A stretch of 64,000 nucleotides of DNA from DATBJG01 sp963790545 (GCA_963790545.1 CAWBPA010000012.1:1-64000), one strand, 5' to 3'; positions 28,777 through 37,939 are shown, counted from the first letter of the stretch. Program-made: numbers and translations. The notes: generated from the letters alone by a model not told the origin.

Positions 28777-28784
28777 CGGGGAAT

Positions 28785-28975
28785 TAATGAATTAATGAAT
28801 CGTGATTAGTGATTCGTTTACGATTGGTGAAGCGTGATTTGTGATCTATTTCGCGATTACCCGATTGGTAGATCTTCAATCTTGGCATTCACCCAATTAA
28901 ATCACGCTTCGTGAATCGCCCAATCACCAACGATTCACTAATCGCGATTCACAAAATCGCGAATTCTTCAGGAGC
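28785..28975. repeat. AT-rich GTGATT/AATCAC word-iteration inverted repeat in a divergent promoter region
   Basis: Words such as GTGATTAGTGATTCG on the left (28801-28850) face AATCACG/GATTCACTAATC words on the right (28897-28960). The region is far more AT-rich than the genes around it and can form a long imperfect hairpin. It occupies the whole 204-nt gap between divergent starts, so it is not a terminator. The thiolase site AGGAG follows it. Confidence 0.55.
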
Positions 28976-28980
28976 TTTCC

Positions 28981-30162
28981 GTGGAACACGCCGTCATTTT
29001 GAGTGCCTGTCGTACACCCATTGGGTCGTTTGGGGGCGCGCTCAAGGATCTGTCGGCCGCCGATCTCGGTGCGGTTGTCGTGCGTGCGGCCCTCACACGG
29101 GCCGCAGTGGATCCCGCACAGGTGGGTGACGTCATCCTGGGCTGTGTGCTTCAAGGAGGAGCAGGTATGAATGTCGCCCGCCAGGCCGCGCTGAAGGCGG
29201 GCCTGCCTGTCGACACGCCAGCCGAAACAGTCAACCGGGTCTGCGGGTCCGGACTGGCGGCTGTCGTTCACGCCAGTGAAGCGGTTCGTGTGGGCTCTGC
29301 GGATCTGGTGATTGCCGGTGGGACTGAGTCCATGAGCAACGCGCCCTACCTGTTGAGAGACGCTCGATGGGGACTTCGCATGGGCCATGGCGAGCTGGTG
29401 GATTCGATGATTGGAGATGGATTGACCTGCGCCATCAACAGCTGCCACATGGGGATCACGGCCGAAGAAATCGTCACCCGGTACGGCGTGTCGCGCGAGG
29501 ATCAGGACGCGTTCGCGGTCGAGAGCCAGCAACGCGCCGTGCGCGCCATCAGGGATGGACGCTTTGCCTCGGAGATTGTGCCGGTGGAAGTCCCGCAGAA
29601 AAAGGGAGACCCGCGGCGCGTTGATACGGACGAATACCCTCGTGCGGACACGTCCGTCGATCGCCTCAAGGCGTTGCGCCCCGCCTTCAAGAAAGATGGC
29701 TCGGTCACGGCCGGGAACTCGTCCGGGATCAACGACGGCGCTGCCGCGCTCGTCGTGTCCACCGAAACCAGGGCTCGCGAGCTTGGCATCAAGCCAGTGG
29801 CAAGAATCGCGGCCTACGCGACGGCGGGTGTCGATCCCCGCGTCATGGGCATGGGACCGGTGCCAGCTGTTCGGCGTGCACTCGATCGTGCCGGCCTCAC
29901 GTTAAAGGACATCGATCACTTCGAGCTCAACGAGGCGTTTGCGGCCCAGGCGCTTGCCGTGGTCCGTGAACTGGGTCTCGACGAGAAGCGGGTGAATCCG
30001 TTCGGTGGCGCGATCGCGCTGGGTCACCCCATTGGCGCGAGCGGCGCACGAATCCTCACCACGTTGATTCATGCGCTGACCGCGCGAGGTGGTGGCCGGG
30101 GCGTGGCTGCACTGTGTGTGGGTGGTGGCATGGGAGTCGCCATGGTGGTAGAGACAAGGTAA
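28981..30162 (+). CDS. Acetyl-CoA C-acyltransferase (thiolase)
   Basis: A 393-residue thiolase joining or cleaving acetyl-CoA and acyl-CoA. The acyl-accepting Cys is in VNRVCGSGLAA near residue 88. The C-terminal motifs are ELNEAFAAQALAV, GGAIALGHPIGASGARILTTL (catalytic His) and AALCVGGGMGVAM (second Cys). The length fits both degradative and acetoacetyl-CoA thiolases, and the pair cannot be told apart here. The start is GTG with AGGAG 6 nt upstream. Oligoendopeptidase F begins within 20 nt downstream and may share the transcript. Confidence 0.94.
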   Translation: MEHAVILSACRTPIGSFGGALKDLSAADLGAVVVRAALTRAAVDPAQVGDVILGCVLQGGAGMNVARQAALKAGLPVDTPAETVNRVCGSGLAAVVHASEAVRVGSADLVIAGGTESMSNAPYLLRDARWGLRMGHGELVDSMIGDGLTCAINSCHMGITAEEIVTRYGVSREDQDAFAVESQQRAVRAIRDGRFASEIVPVEVPQKKGDPRRVDTDEYPRADTSVDRLKALRPAFKKDGSVTAGNSSGINDGAAALVVSTETRARELGIKPVARIAAYATAGVDPRVMGMGPVPAVRRALDRAGLTLKDIDHFELNEAFAAQALAVVRELGLDEKRVNPFGGAIALGHPIGASGARILTTLIHALTARGGGRGVAALCVGGGMGVAMVVETR

Positions 30163-30178
30163 GATCCGGAGAATGGCC

Positions 30179-32038
30179 ATGTCGTCAGGTCCTGCAACGA
30201 TTGACCCCGAAACCCAGCAACCGCGCATCCGAGATCGAAGCGAGATCGAGGAGCACCACAAATGGGATCTGTCGTCGATGTATCCCGACTGGTCGGCGTG
30301 GGAGCACGACCTCAGCGATCTCAGTCGTCAGACCGAGCAGTACGCGTCGCTTCAAGGAACTCTCGCAGGCGGTCCCGACAAGCTCCTGCACGCGCTCAAG
30401 CTGGCCGATGACGTGGGAGCCCGCTCGTACAAGGTCTGGTACTACGCATCCCTGACCTACGATCAGGATCAGCGCGACAACACGGTGAACGCACGCCGTC
30501 AACAGGTGCAGATTCTGTTCGCGCGATGGCAGGAAGCCAGTTCGTGGTTCAGTCCCGAACTGCTGGCAATCCCGCTCGAAACCGTCAGGGGGTGGATGAA
30601 CGCGAACCCCGATCTGGCGCTCTATCGATTTGCTATCGAGGATCTGTATCGCCAGCAGGAGCACGTGCTGGATCAGCGTGGTGAGCGCCTGCTGGCGTTC
30701 TCTCAGCGCTTCAGCAGCGCACCTGCGGAGGCGTTTTCGGCCATTTCCACGGCCGACATGAAGTTTCCGACCATGACGCTGTCCACTGGCGAGCAGGTCG
30801 TGTTGAGCTACGGACAGTATCGGGCGATCCTGGCGTCAAATCGCAACCAGGACGATCGCGCGCAGGCGTTCCGCGTCTTTCACGAACTGTTTCGCGCCAA
30901 CGTCAATACGTACGCAGCCCTTTACAGCGGGGTGCTTCAACGCGACTGGTTCCATGCGCAGGCGCGCGAGTACAAGTCCACGCTGGATGCGGCGCTGCAC
31001 GCGAACAACATCCCTCCGTCGGTCGTGGAGAATCTGATCGAGACCACCAAAGCCGGTGCGGAACCCCTCCGCAGGTATCACCGGCTCCGGAAGCGGGTGC
31101 TGGGCCTGACCAAGTACAGCTTGTACGACGGGCTCATTCCGCTGGTCGAGTTCGATCGGAAGTACCCGTACGGCGACGTGCTGGAGTGGATCGTGGCATC
31201 GGTCGCATCGCTGGGTGCCGACTATCAGTCAATGGTGCGTCAGGCGGTCGAGAGCCGCTGGATTGACGTGTACGAAAACATGGGCAAACGGAGCGGGGCT
31301 TACTCCGCCCCGGTTTACGGTTCTCATCCGTACATGTTGTTGAACTACAACGACACGCTCGATGCCGTGTTCACGCTGGCTCACGAGCTCGGTCATTCGA
31401 TACACACGATGCTGTCGTATGCGAATCAGCCGTTCGTGTACGCAAACTACACGATTTTTGTGGCTGAAGTTCCCTCGACCCTCAGCGAGGCGCTGTTCCT
31501 CGACTTCATGCTGGCGCGGACGACCGACGAACGGGAGCGGATCGTGTTGCTGCAGCATGCGATTGACGACATGGTCGGCACTTTCTACACCCAGGTGCTC
31601 TTTGCCGACTACGAGCTGCAGGCTCACCGGCTGGTAGAGCAGGGAAAGCCCGTCACCTCCGAAGCGCTCAGCGAGATCTACGCCGGTCTCGTCAAGGCGT
31701 ATTACGGCGATGCGCTGGACTACGAGGAGTTGTCAGCCGTCACATGGGCGCGGATCCCGCATTTCTTCCAGACGCCTTACTACGTGTATCAGTACGCCAC
31801 GTGCTATGCCTCGACGGCCGAGCTCATGCAAGGGCTACGCTCCGGTGCAGACTCGGCGCGAGGCGAAGCGGTCGAGCGATACCTGGCGCTGCTGAAATCT
31901 GGTGGCAGCGACTACCCTATCGTGCAGCTGCAGCGCGCCGGTGTGGACCTCCGGCAGCCGGGCCCGGTGAAGGCGGTCGTCGAACTGCTGGATCGTCGCG
32001 TCACACAGCTCGAGGCTGAGATTGAACGGATGGGATGA
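30179..32038 (+). CDS. pepF: Oligoendopeptidase F (M3B)
   Basis: A 619-residue cytoplasmic zinc endopeptidase that cuts short peptides. The zinc motif is LAHELGHSIH near residues 400-409 with the glutamate in FVAEVPSTLSEALF about 28 residues later. The N-terminal HHKWDLSSMYPDWSAWEHDL and the DGLIPLVEFDRKYPYGD segment are typical of PepF. ATG at 30179 is preferred over the ATG at 30173 because the CGGAG site at 30166-30170 is 8 nt away from the former and only 2 nt from the latter. A giant GGTGC-word hairpin follows its stop. Confidence 0.92.
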   Translation: MSSGPATIDPETQQPRIRDRSEIEEHHKWDLSSMYPDWSAWEHDLSDLSRQTEQYASLQGTLAGGPDKLLHALKLADDVGARSYKVWYYASLTYDQDQRDNTVNARRQQVQILFARWQEASSWFSPELLAIPLETVRGWMNANPDLALYRFAIEDLYRQQEHVLDQRGERLLAFSQRFSSAPAEAFSAISTADMKFPTMTLSTGEQVVLSYGQYRAILASNRNQDDRAQAFRVFHELFRANVNTYAALYSGVLQRDWFHAQAREYKSTLDAALHANNIPPSVVENLIETTKAGAEPLRRYHRLRKRVLGLTKYSLYDGLIPLVEFDRKYPYGDVLEWIVASVASLGADYQSMVRQAVESRWIDVYENMGKRSGAYSAPVYGSHPYMLLNYNDTLDAVFTLAHELGHSIHTMLSYANQPFVYANYTIFVAEVPSTLSEALFLDFMLARTTDERERIVLLQHAIDDMVGTFYTQVLFADYELQAHRLVEQGKPVTSEALSEIYAGLVKAYYGDALDYEELSAVTWARIPHFFQTPYYVYQYATCYASTAELMQGLRSGADSARGEAVERYLALLKSGGSDYPIVQLQRAGVDLRQPGPVKAVVELLDRRVTQLEAEIERMG

Positions 32039-32301
32039 AACGGGTGCCGGGTGCTTGGTGCCTCGTGCCTGGTGCTGTGCTGGGTGCTGGGGTGCCGGGT
32101 GCTGGGTGCCGGTGCTGGGTGCTCGGTGCCTGGTGTGCTGGGTGTTTGAGTGCCCTGTGCCGCCTGGGCTCAGTGCCCAGTGCTGAGTGTTCGATGCCGT
32201 GTTAGCACCCGGCAAGCACCCTGCACCCGGCACAGCACCCCGCACCCAGCACCCAGCACAGCACCAGGCACCAGGCACGTAGCACCAGGCACCCGGGAAG
32301 T
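32039..32301. repeat. Giant GGTGCT/AGCACC word-iteration inverted repeat
   Basis: The left half (32042-32200) is made of variants of GGTGCTGGGTGCCGGGTGC. The right half (32205-32301) is made of variants of AGCACCCGGCACAGCACCC. Together they fill the entire pepF-ispG gap and can pair over more than 100 nt with many registers. No promoter for ispG is evident, so read-through from pepF is possible. Confidence 0.7.
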
Positions 32302-32309
32302 CACGAATC

Positions 32310-33542
32310 ATGCCGACCGTCAAACTTCACAAGACCGTCGCCGTCAAGGTGGGCCACGTCCAAATTGGTGGTGGCGCACCGGTTGTCGTCCAGTCGATGA
32401 CGAGCACCGACACGGCGGACATTACTGCCACAACTCGCCAGTGCCTCGAGCTTGCTGAAGCCGGTTCTGAGCTGGTTCGCGTGACCGTCAATCTTCCGGA
32501 GGCGGCCCAAGCGGTGCCGGAGATCAAACGGCGCCTGCGTGACAACGGCTGCCTCGCGCCGCTCATTGGAGACTTCCACTACAACGGCCATTTGCTGCTG
32601 ACGAAATATCCGGCTTGCGCTGAAGCGCTGGACAAGTACCGCATCAACCCCGGCAACGTCGGGACCGGCCGGCGTCGCGACGAACAGTTCGCCACGATCT
32701 GTCGCGTGGCAGGCGACCACGGAAAACCCGTGCGGATTGGTGTCAACGGCGGGTCGCTGAATCAGGAACTCGTGATGGCGCGGATGCAGGAGAACACGGA
32801 CCGGGATCTGGGCAAATCGTCGGAGGAGATCATCAACGAGTGCATGGTCATTTCTGCCCTCGATTCGACCGCGCTCGCCCTGGAGTCGGGGTTGCGCGCC
32901 GATCAGATCGTCATTTCGTGCAAGGTGTCTCGACCGCGAGACCTGATAGCCGTGTATCGAGATCTGGCGCGCAAGACCGACCAGCCGCTGCACCTCGGAC
33001 TCACCGAAGCCGGAATGGGCATCAAAGGGCTGGTGTGGTCATCGGCGGCGATGAGCGTGCTCCTCAACGAGGGGATTGGCGACACGATACGCGTCTCGTT
33101 GACGCCAAGGCCTGGCGGCGATCGTCGTGACGAGGTGTATGCGGCGTGCGAGCTGCTGCAATCGCTCGGCCTCCGCTCTTTCTCTCCAAGCGTGACCGCC
33201 TGTCCAGGTTGCGGCCGGACAACGAGTACGACGTTTCAGGAACTGGCAGAACGGATTCAGGACTACATCCGCGAGCGGATGCCCGAGTGGAAGCAAGATC
33301 ACGAAGGCGTCGAATCGATGACCCTGGCGGTGATGGGGTGTGTCGTGAACGGCCCCGGCGAGTCCAAGGCCGCCAATATCGGCATCAGCCTGCCCGGGAC
33401 GGGTGAAGCACCGAACTGTCCTATCTATATCGATGGGGAGCACGTCACGACGTTGCGCGGTACGTATGACGAGCTGTCAGAGGCGTTCAGGAAGTTGATC
33501 GACGACTACGTGGAAAGGACGTATCCGAAGTCTGAGGTCTAA
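32310..33542 (+). CDS. ispG: 4-hydroxy-3-methylbut-2-en-1-yl diphosphate synthase
   Basis: A 410-residue [4Fe-4S] enzyme of the MEP isoprenoid pathway, reductively opening the cyclic diphosphate to HMBPP. It shows VGHVQIGGGAPVVVQSMTST near the start, NPGNVG, HLGLTEAGMG, and the cluster-binding cysteines in TACPGCGRTT near residue 303 and MGCVVNGPGESKAANIG near 347, plus the C-terminal CPIYIDGEHV. The length is that of the two-domain bacterial form with no insert. It is preceded by a long repeat and followed by an inverted repeat before the convergent apaG. Confidence 0.96.
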   Translation: MPTVKLHKTVAVKVGHVQIGGGAPVVVQSMTSTDTADITATTRQCLELAEAGSELVRVTVNLPEAAQAVPEIKRRLRDNGCLAPLIGDFHYNGHLLLTKYPACAEALDKYRINPGNVGTGRRRDEQFATICRVAGDHGKPVRIGVNGGSLNQELVMARMQENTDRDLGKSSEEIINECMVISALDSTALALESGLRADQIVISCKVSRPRDLIAVYRDLARKTDQPLHLGLTEAGMGIKGLVWSSAAMSVLLNEGIGDTIRVSLTPRPGGDRRDEVYAACELLQSLGLRSFSPSVTACPGCGRTTSTTFQELAERIQDYIRERMPEWKQDHEGVESMTLAVMGCVVNGPGESKAANIGISLPGTGEAPNCPIYIDGEHVTTLRGTYDELSEAFRKLIDDYVERTYPKSEV

Positions 33543-33600
33543 GGCTCAAGTCTCAAATTCTGAAACTTACTTGAGACTTCAGCCTTGAGACCTTGAGCCT
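33543..33600. terminator. CTCAAGTCTC hairpin between convergent genes
   Basis: AGGCTCAAGTCTCAAATTCTG pairs with CTTGAGACTTCAGCCTTGAG words between the ispG and apaG stops. The same CTTGAGACTTCAGACTT word appears before acs (55378-55412). Confidence 0.5.
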
Positions 33601-33993
33601 TTAATGAACTGTCCCGTAAGGTCCGCTCATCTTGAACGGGGCAATTTCCACGTCGAATTCCCCTTGCGAATCGCTGATCATTTGATAGGTGCCGTGCATC
33701 GAGCCGGTCGGTGTGCTGAAGCCACACCCTGACGTGTACTCGAAGTTCTGGCCGGGGGGGATGACTGGCTGCTGCCCCACGACGCCAGGACCCTTGACTT
33801 CCTGTACTTCACCGACGGCGTTGGTGATGATCCAATGTCGGCTGACCAGCTGGACAGGTTCTGCGCCTTCGTTCGAGATGTCGACCGTATACTGAAAGAA
33901 CCACTGGCCGGCAGGGATGTTCGAACGCTCTGGATCGTACTTGGCACGCACGCGGACCCGAACATTGCGTGTCACGGCTTCCGAACTCAACAT
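33601..33993 (-). CDS. apaG: ApaG family protein
   Basis: A 130-residue immunoglobulin-like fold protein of the ApaG (Co2+/Mg2+ efflux-associated) family. It has VRVRAKYDPERSNIPAGQWFFQYTV, the conserved RHWIITNAVGEVQEVKGPGVVG and FEYTSGCGFSTPTGSMHGTYQM, all family signatures. The length is standard. The start at 33993 lies 6 nt after TATGAT, with no ribosome-binding site. It is divergent from the ferredoxin gene. The molecular role of ApaG is poorly known. Confidence 0.94.
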   Translation of the reverse strand: MLSSEAVTRNVRVRVRAKYDPERSNIPAGQWFFQYTVDISNEGAEPVQLVSRHWIITNAVGEVQEVKGPGVVGQQPVIPPGQNFEYTSGCGFSTPTGSMHGTYQMISDSQGEFDVEIAPFKMSGPYGTVH

Positions 33994-33999
33994 GTCGAC

Positions 34000-34005
34000 A
34001 TCATA
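34000..34005 (-). promoter_or_regulatory. -10-like TATGAT of leaderless apaG
   Basis: TATGAT on the minus strand, 6 nt before the apaG ATG. It lies in the 33-nt gap shared with the divergent ferredoxin gene. Confidence 0.45.
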
Positions 34006-34026
34006 GCAGGATCAAGCGGTCACGAG

Positions 34027-34443
34027 ATGGAAGACAACACCAAGACAAACACGGAAGCAGGTGCCGACAAGCCGCGCGATCGTCTGCAGCGTGTGGCCGC
34101 GGAGATTGGCGTCCCGGTAGCCAGGCGTCACATCTTTCTTTGTTGCGATCAGACTGAGCCCAAATGTTGCGATCGCGACCGGTCGCTCGAAGCCTGGAAA
34201 TACCTGAAAGGACGACTCAAGGAGCTCGGCCTGTCCGAGAAGGGCGGGATTCTTCGTACCAAGGCCAATTGCCTCCGGATCTGTGAAGGGGGCCCGATTG
34301 CCGTCGTCTACCCCGAGGGGGTCTGGTATCGCGCGTGCGATCCGCCGGTGCTCGAGCGAATTGTTTCAGAACACTTGATTGGGGGACGCCCGGTCCTCGA
34401 GTACATCATTGCCGAGCACGAGCTCGGTGCCCCGAAGCCGTAA
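34027..34443 (+). CDS. Thioredoxin-like [2Fe-2S] ferredoxin
   Basis: A 138-residue protein of the thioredoxin-like [2Fe-2S] ferredoxin group. Ligand cysteines appear in HIFLCCDQTEPKCC near residues 40-50 and in TKANCLRICEGGPIAVVYP near residue 83, where the CX3C pair is typical. The C-terminal WYRACDPPVLERIVSEHL is also conserved in the group. It probably acts as a small electron carrier. ATG at 34027 is chosen; upstream in-frame sequence overlaps apaG. The leaderless molybdenum-enzyme operon starts 32 nt downstream, possibly a coincidence of function (both redox). Confidence 0.85.
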   Translation: MEDNTKTNTEAGADKPRDRLQRVAAEIGVPVARRHIFLCCDQTEPKCCDRDRSLEAWKYLKGRLKELGLSEKGGILRTKANCLRICEGGPIAVVYPEGVWYRACDPPVLERIVSEHLIGGRPVLEYIIAEHELGAPKP

Positions 34444-34461
34444 CACCTGTGAGTGCGGGCG

Positions 34462-34467
34462 TATAAT
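34462..34467 (+). promoter_or_regulatory. Consensus -10 (TATAAT) of the leaderless molybdenum-hydroxylase operon
   Basis: A perfect TATAAT ends 8 nt before the ATG at 34476; the intervening GCCGCGCC is not a ribosome-binding site. Confidence 0.55.
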
Positions 34468-34475
34468 GCCGCGCC

Positions 34476-36638
34476 ATGACAGGCGGATCTACGCGGAGCG
34501 CGCGGACTCCAGGAACCAGACGCGGGGGTGTGGTCGGCCGGAGTGTGCTCCGCAAAGAGGGTGCTGACAAAGTCTCTGGCACCGCGCGCTACATCGACGA
34601 TCTGTCTTTTCCTCACCTGCTGTACGGCCGCACTGTGAGGTCCACCATCCCGGCCGGGGAAATCGTCGACGTTCGGCTGCCCGCCGATCTGGCCGGATTC
34701 ACCGTCGTTGATTTTCGACACATTCCCGGCCGCAACATCGTTGCCTTGATTGAAGAGGATCAACCGTGCCTGGCCGAACGCACCATCCGGCACGTAGCGG
34801 AGCCCATCCTGTTGCTCGCTCACGAAGACAGAGATCGGTTGCTGGCCGCGGAGATAGAGATCGCATACCGCGAAGCCACTCCAAACTTTGATCCGCAGAC
34901 GTCCACGACGGCGTTCAAAACGATCAGCATTGAAAAGGGGCAGCTTGATACAGGATTTGCCGCCGCCGACGTGATTGTCGAAGGCGAATATCGCACCGGC
35001 CATCAGGAGCAGCTCTACATCGAGCCCAACGGCGTGATAGCGGTTCCCGAGAACGGTGGGGTGACGGTGTACGGATCGCTCCAGTGTCCTTATTACGTGC
35101 ATCGGGCGCTGAAGGTCGTGCTCGGTTTGCCGGACGAGAAGGTACGTGTCGTTCAAACCGAGACGGGCGGGGGCTTTGGCGGCAAGGAAGAGTATCCCTC
35201 CACGATTGCCGGGCACGCGGCCCTGCTGGCGATGAAGGCGGGGCGGCCGGTCAAGCTCGTGTACGACCGGGTCGAAGACATGCTCGCGACAACCAAACGC
35301 CATCCCGCGATCGTTCGGCATCGTACCGGGCTGACGCGCGACGGTCGTCTGACCGCGATGGATGTCGACGTGCTGCTTGACGGGGGCGCGTACGCCACGC
35401 TGAGCGCCGTGGTGCTCTCACGCGGTGTCATTCACGCGAGCGGCCCGTACCGGTGCGATCACGTGCGTGTGCGCGGCCGTGTGGTGATGACCAATACGCC
35501 CCCTAACGGAGCGTTTCGGGGGTTCGGTGCTCCACAGACCCAGTTTGCCGTAGAAGTTCACATGGACCGGATTGCCGAACAGATTGGCCTTGATCCTGTT
35601 CGGCTCCGCGAGTTGAACCTGCTCCGACCGGGCGACCGAACAGCCACGGGCCAGCGGCTCGGCCGCGATTGCAGCGCAAGACGGGTGTTGCGCGAAGCGG
35701 TCAAGCGGACCGACTTCAGACGGCGCCGGCAGACGCTTGCTGGGACCAATCGTGGTATTGGTCTGTCGCTGTTCTTCCATGGTTCAGGCTTTACTGGTGG
35801 CGGTGAGGTCAAGCTGGCATCGAAGGCGTCTCTCGCGCTCACGGACCGTGGCGTGCGCATCCTGGTGGCAAGCACCGAAATTGGTCAGGGGACGCGCACG
35901 ATGCACGCGCAAATCGTTGCCGAGACTCTAGGAATTCCGTATGAGCGCGTCGAGGTGAACGCAGCCGACACGGCCGAGGTGCCCGACAGCGGGCCCACCG
36001 TGGCCTCAAGAACATGTATGGTCGTTGGGCGCATCTTGCAACGATGTGCGTTGGAAATGCGCGAACGACTTGGGAGGCTCACACCGCGCGAGTACTTGCG
36101 AAAGCATGGTCCGCTGGTCATCACGAAACAATACGAACGACCTCCCGACATGGAGTGGGACGACGCCAGCTATCGGGGGGACGCGTACGGCAGTTACAGC
36201 TGGGCGTGCGATGTCGCCGAGGTCGAGGTCGATCGAGACACCTGGGAAGTCAGGCCGGTCTCTCTGACCACCGTCCATGAAATTGGTAAGGCCATTCATC
36301 CAGGGCTTGTTCGCGGGCAAATCGAAGGTGGCACTGTCCAGGGGCTGGGCTACGCGCTGCTCGAGCACGTGGTGATGCGGGACGGGAGGATGGCAAACGC
36401 CCAGTTGACGAACTACATCATTCCAACGACGCTCGACACGCCACCGATGGACGTGATCATTCTGGAAAACCCGTACAAACACGGACCGTTCGGGGCCAAG
36501 GGCGTTGGTGAGATGCCCATCGATGGGCCGGCGCCGGCCGTTGTCAATGCCCTGCGCCATGCCGGCTTCGACGTGCGCGAGATTCCAGCCTTACCCGAAA
36601 AGATCATGTCAGCCCAACAACCGCAGCGGGTCTCGTGA
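34476..36638 (+). CDS. Xanthine/aldehyde dehydrogenase family, molybdopterin-binding subunit
   Basis: A 720-residue large subunit of a molybdenum hydroxylase. It has the Mo-cofactor contacts QTETGGGFGGKEEYPSTIAG near residue 224 and GAFRGFGAPQTQFAVEVHMD near 345, STEIGQGTRTMHAQIVAETL near 465, and the catalytic Glu in GPFGAKGVGEMPIDGPAPA near 674. The substrate is not deducible; purines, aldehydes and N-heterocycles are all possible. It is somewhat shorter than the usual 750-790 residues. The gene order is Mo, [2Fe-2S], FAD, with a 4-nt overlap into the next gene. No maturation (XdhC/CoxF-type) gene is adjacent in the window. Confidence 0.92.
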   Translation: MTGGSTRSARTPGTRRGGVVGRSVLRKEGADKVSGTARYIDDLSFPHLLYGRTVRSTIPAGEIVDVRLPADLAGFTVVDFRHIPGRNIVALIEEDQPCLAERTIRHVAEPILLLAHEDRDRLLAAEIEIAYREATPNFDPQTSTTAFKTISIEKGQLDTGFAAADVIVEGEYRTGHQEQLYIEPNGVIAVPENGGVTVYGSLQCPYYVHRALKVVLGLPDEKVRVVQTETGGGFGGKEEYPSTIAGHAALLAMKAGRPVKLVYDRVEDMLATTKRHPAIVRHRTGLTRDGRLTAMDVDVLLDGGAYATLSAVVLSRGVIHASGPYRCDHVRVRGRVVMTNTPPNGAFRGFGAPQTQFAVEVHMDRIAEQIGLDPVRLRELNLLRPGDRTATGQRLGRDCSARRVLREAVKRTDFRRRRQTLAGTNRGIGLSLFFHGSGFTGGGEVKLASKASLALTDRGVRILVASTEIGQGTRTMHAQIVAETLGIPYERVEVNAADTAEVPDSGPTVASRTCMVVGRILQRCALEMRERLGRLTPREYLRKHGPLVITKQYERPPDMEWDDASYRGDAYGSYSWACDVAEVEVDRDTWEVRPVSLTTVHEIGKAIHPGLVRGQIEGGTVQGLGYALLEHVVMRDGRMANAQLTNYIIPTTLDTPPMDVIILENPYKHGPFGAKGVGEMPIDGPAPAVVNALRHAGFDVREIPALPEKIMSAQQPQRVS

Positions 36639-37105
36639 CCGTGAACCTGACGGTGAACGGCAAGCGGATGCGAATCGATGCGCACCCGATGAAGCGTCTG
36701 CTCGATGTCCTCCGCGAGGACTGCCGGCTCACTGGAACCAAGGAAGGATGTGGTGAGGGTGAGTGCGGCGCGTGCACGGTCCTCGTCGATCGCGTGCCTG
36801 TCAATTCGTGTCTGATTCCGGTCGCGCACGTCCAAGGCACCAAGGTCACGACAATCGAAGGTCTGGGTGGAAGCCATCCGCTCCAGCAGGCGCTTGTCGA
36901 ACATGGAGGGGCACAGTGCGGCATCTGTACGCCGGGGATCGTCATGGCTGCGGTGGCGCTCGGACCCAGGCCCTCACTCGATGAAATTCGAGTGGGCCTG
37001 GCCGGCAATCTCTGCCGCTGTACCGGATATGCGGCCATTTATCGCTCGATTGTCGCAGGCAGCAAAGGAAGACCAGCTCGATCGCGCAAGCGAGCCCGTC
37101 GCTGA
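36635..37105 (+). CDS. Molybdenum hydroxylase [2Fe-2S] subunit
   Basis: A 156-residue small subunit carrying two [2Fe-2S] clusters that pass electrons from the Mo site to FAD. The plant-type cluster is GCGEGECGACTVLVDRVPVNSC (ligands about residues 43-66, reported here as separated cysteines). The second is CGICTPGIVMAA near residue 99 and CRCTGYAAIYRSI near 133. The GTG start overlaps the Mo-subunit stop (GTGA). The C terminus is basic (RSRKRARR). Confidence 0.95.
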   Translation: MTVNLTVNGKRMRIDAHPMKRLLDVLREDCRLTGTKEGCGEGECGACTVLVDRVPVNSCLIPVAHVQGTKVTTIEGLGGSHPLQQALVEHGGAQCGICTPGIVMAAVALGPRPSLDEIRVGLAGNLCRCTGYAAIYRSIVAGSKGRPARSRKRARR

Positions 37106-37111
37106 AAAACC

Positions 37112-37939
37112 GTGCAGTCTTCCCTTTCGCGACGTCGTCTCTTCGAACCACGAAACCTGAAGGACGCGCTTCGAATGCTGCGCGACGATGGCCCGCTCGT
37201 GCCGATGGCGGGCTGCACAGATCTATACGTCTCGCTGAATTTCGGGACGCTCAAGGATCAGCGCTTTCTCAACCTGTGGCATCTGGACGACCTTCGGCGC
37301 ATCGAGATTCGCCGAAAGGCGCTCTGGGTCGGGGCTCTGGCTACGTACACCCAGATTTTGCGGTCGCCGCTCATCCGTACGCATCTTCCGATGCTTGCCA
37401 GTGCGGCACGGGAGGTCGGCGGCGTCCAGATCCAGAATCGCGGCACAGTCGGAGGGAACGTGGCGAACGGCTCGCCGGCTGGCGATACCCTGCCGGTCCT
37501 GGCTGTTGCCGATGCGATGGTTGTCTTGCGAAGCGCGAGCGGGACACGACGGGTGCCTTTTTCAGCGTTCTATATCGGCTATCGTCGCTCGGTGCTGCGC
37601 TCTGATGAGCTCATCGAGGGATTCGAGATACCACCGATTGCAGGCCGCCAGTGGTTCCGCAAGGTCGGCACCCGGGCCGCCCAGGCTATAGCCAAGGTCG
37701 TCATGGCTGGTGTGGCGGGCCGGACCCCACGCGTCGCGCTCGGCAGCGTGGCGCCCACCGTCGTTCGAGCACTGAAAACGGAAGAGGTGCTGGCCGCTGG
37801 CGGATCGCTCGATGAGGCACAGCGAGTTCTCAGTCTGGAGATAGCACCTATTGATGATCTGAGATCGACAGCCGAGTACCGCAGGCGAGTTGCTGCGAAC
37901 CTTCTCGCACGTTTCTGGATTGATAGCCGTCGCCCATGA
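37112..37939 (+). CDS. Molybdenum hydroxylase FAD-binding subunit
   Basis: A 275-residue medium subunit that passes electrons from the Fe-S clusters to the final acceptor. FAD-binding motifs are PMAGCTDLYVSLN near residue 31 and IQNRGTVGGNVANGSPAGDT near 107, with the C-terminal IAPIDDLRSTAEYRRRVAANLL dimer/CODH-C region. It starts with GTG 6 nt after the previous stop. A rearranged, dead copy of its central and distal coding sequence lies 2.5 kb downstream (40162-40620), so the gene was the left end of a tandem duplication. Confidence 0.93.
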   Translation: MQSSLSRRRLFEPRNLKDALRMLRDDGPLVPMAGCTDLYVSLNFGTLKDQRFLNLWHLDDLRRIEIRRKALWVGALATYTQILRSPLIRTHLPMLASAAREVGGVQIQNRGTVGGNVANGSPAGDTLPVLAVADAMVVLRSASGTRRVPFSAFYIGYRRSVLRSDELIEGFEIPPIAGRQWFRKVGTRAAQAIAKVVMAGVAGRTPRVALGSVAPTVVRALKTEEVLAAGGSLDEAQRVLSLEIAPIDDLRSTAEYRRRVAANLLARFWIDSRRP

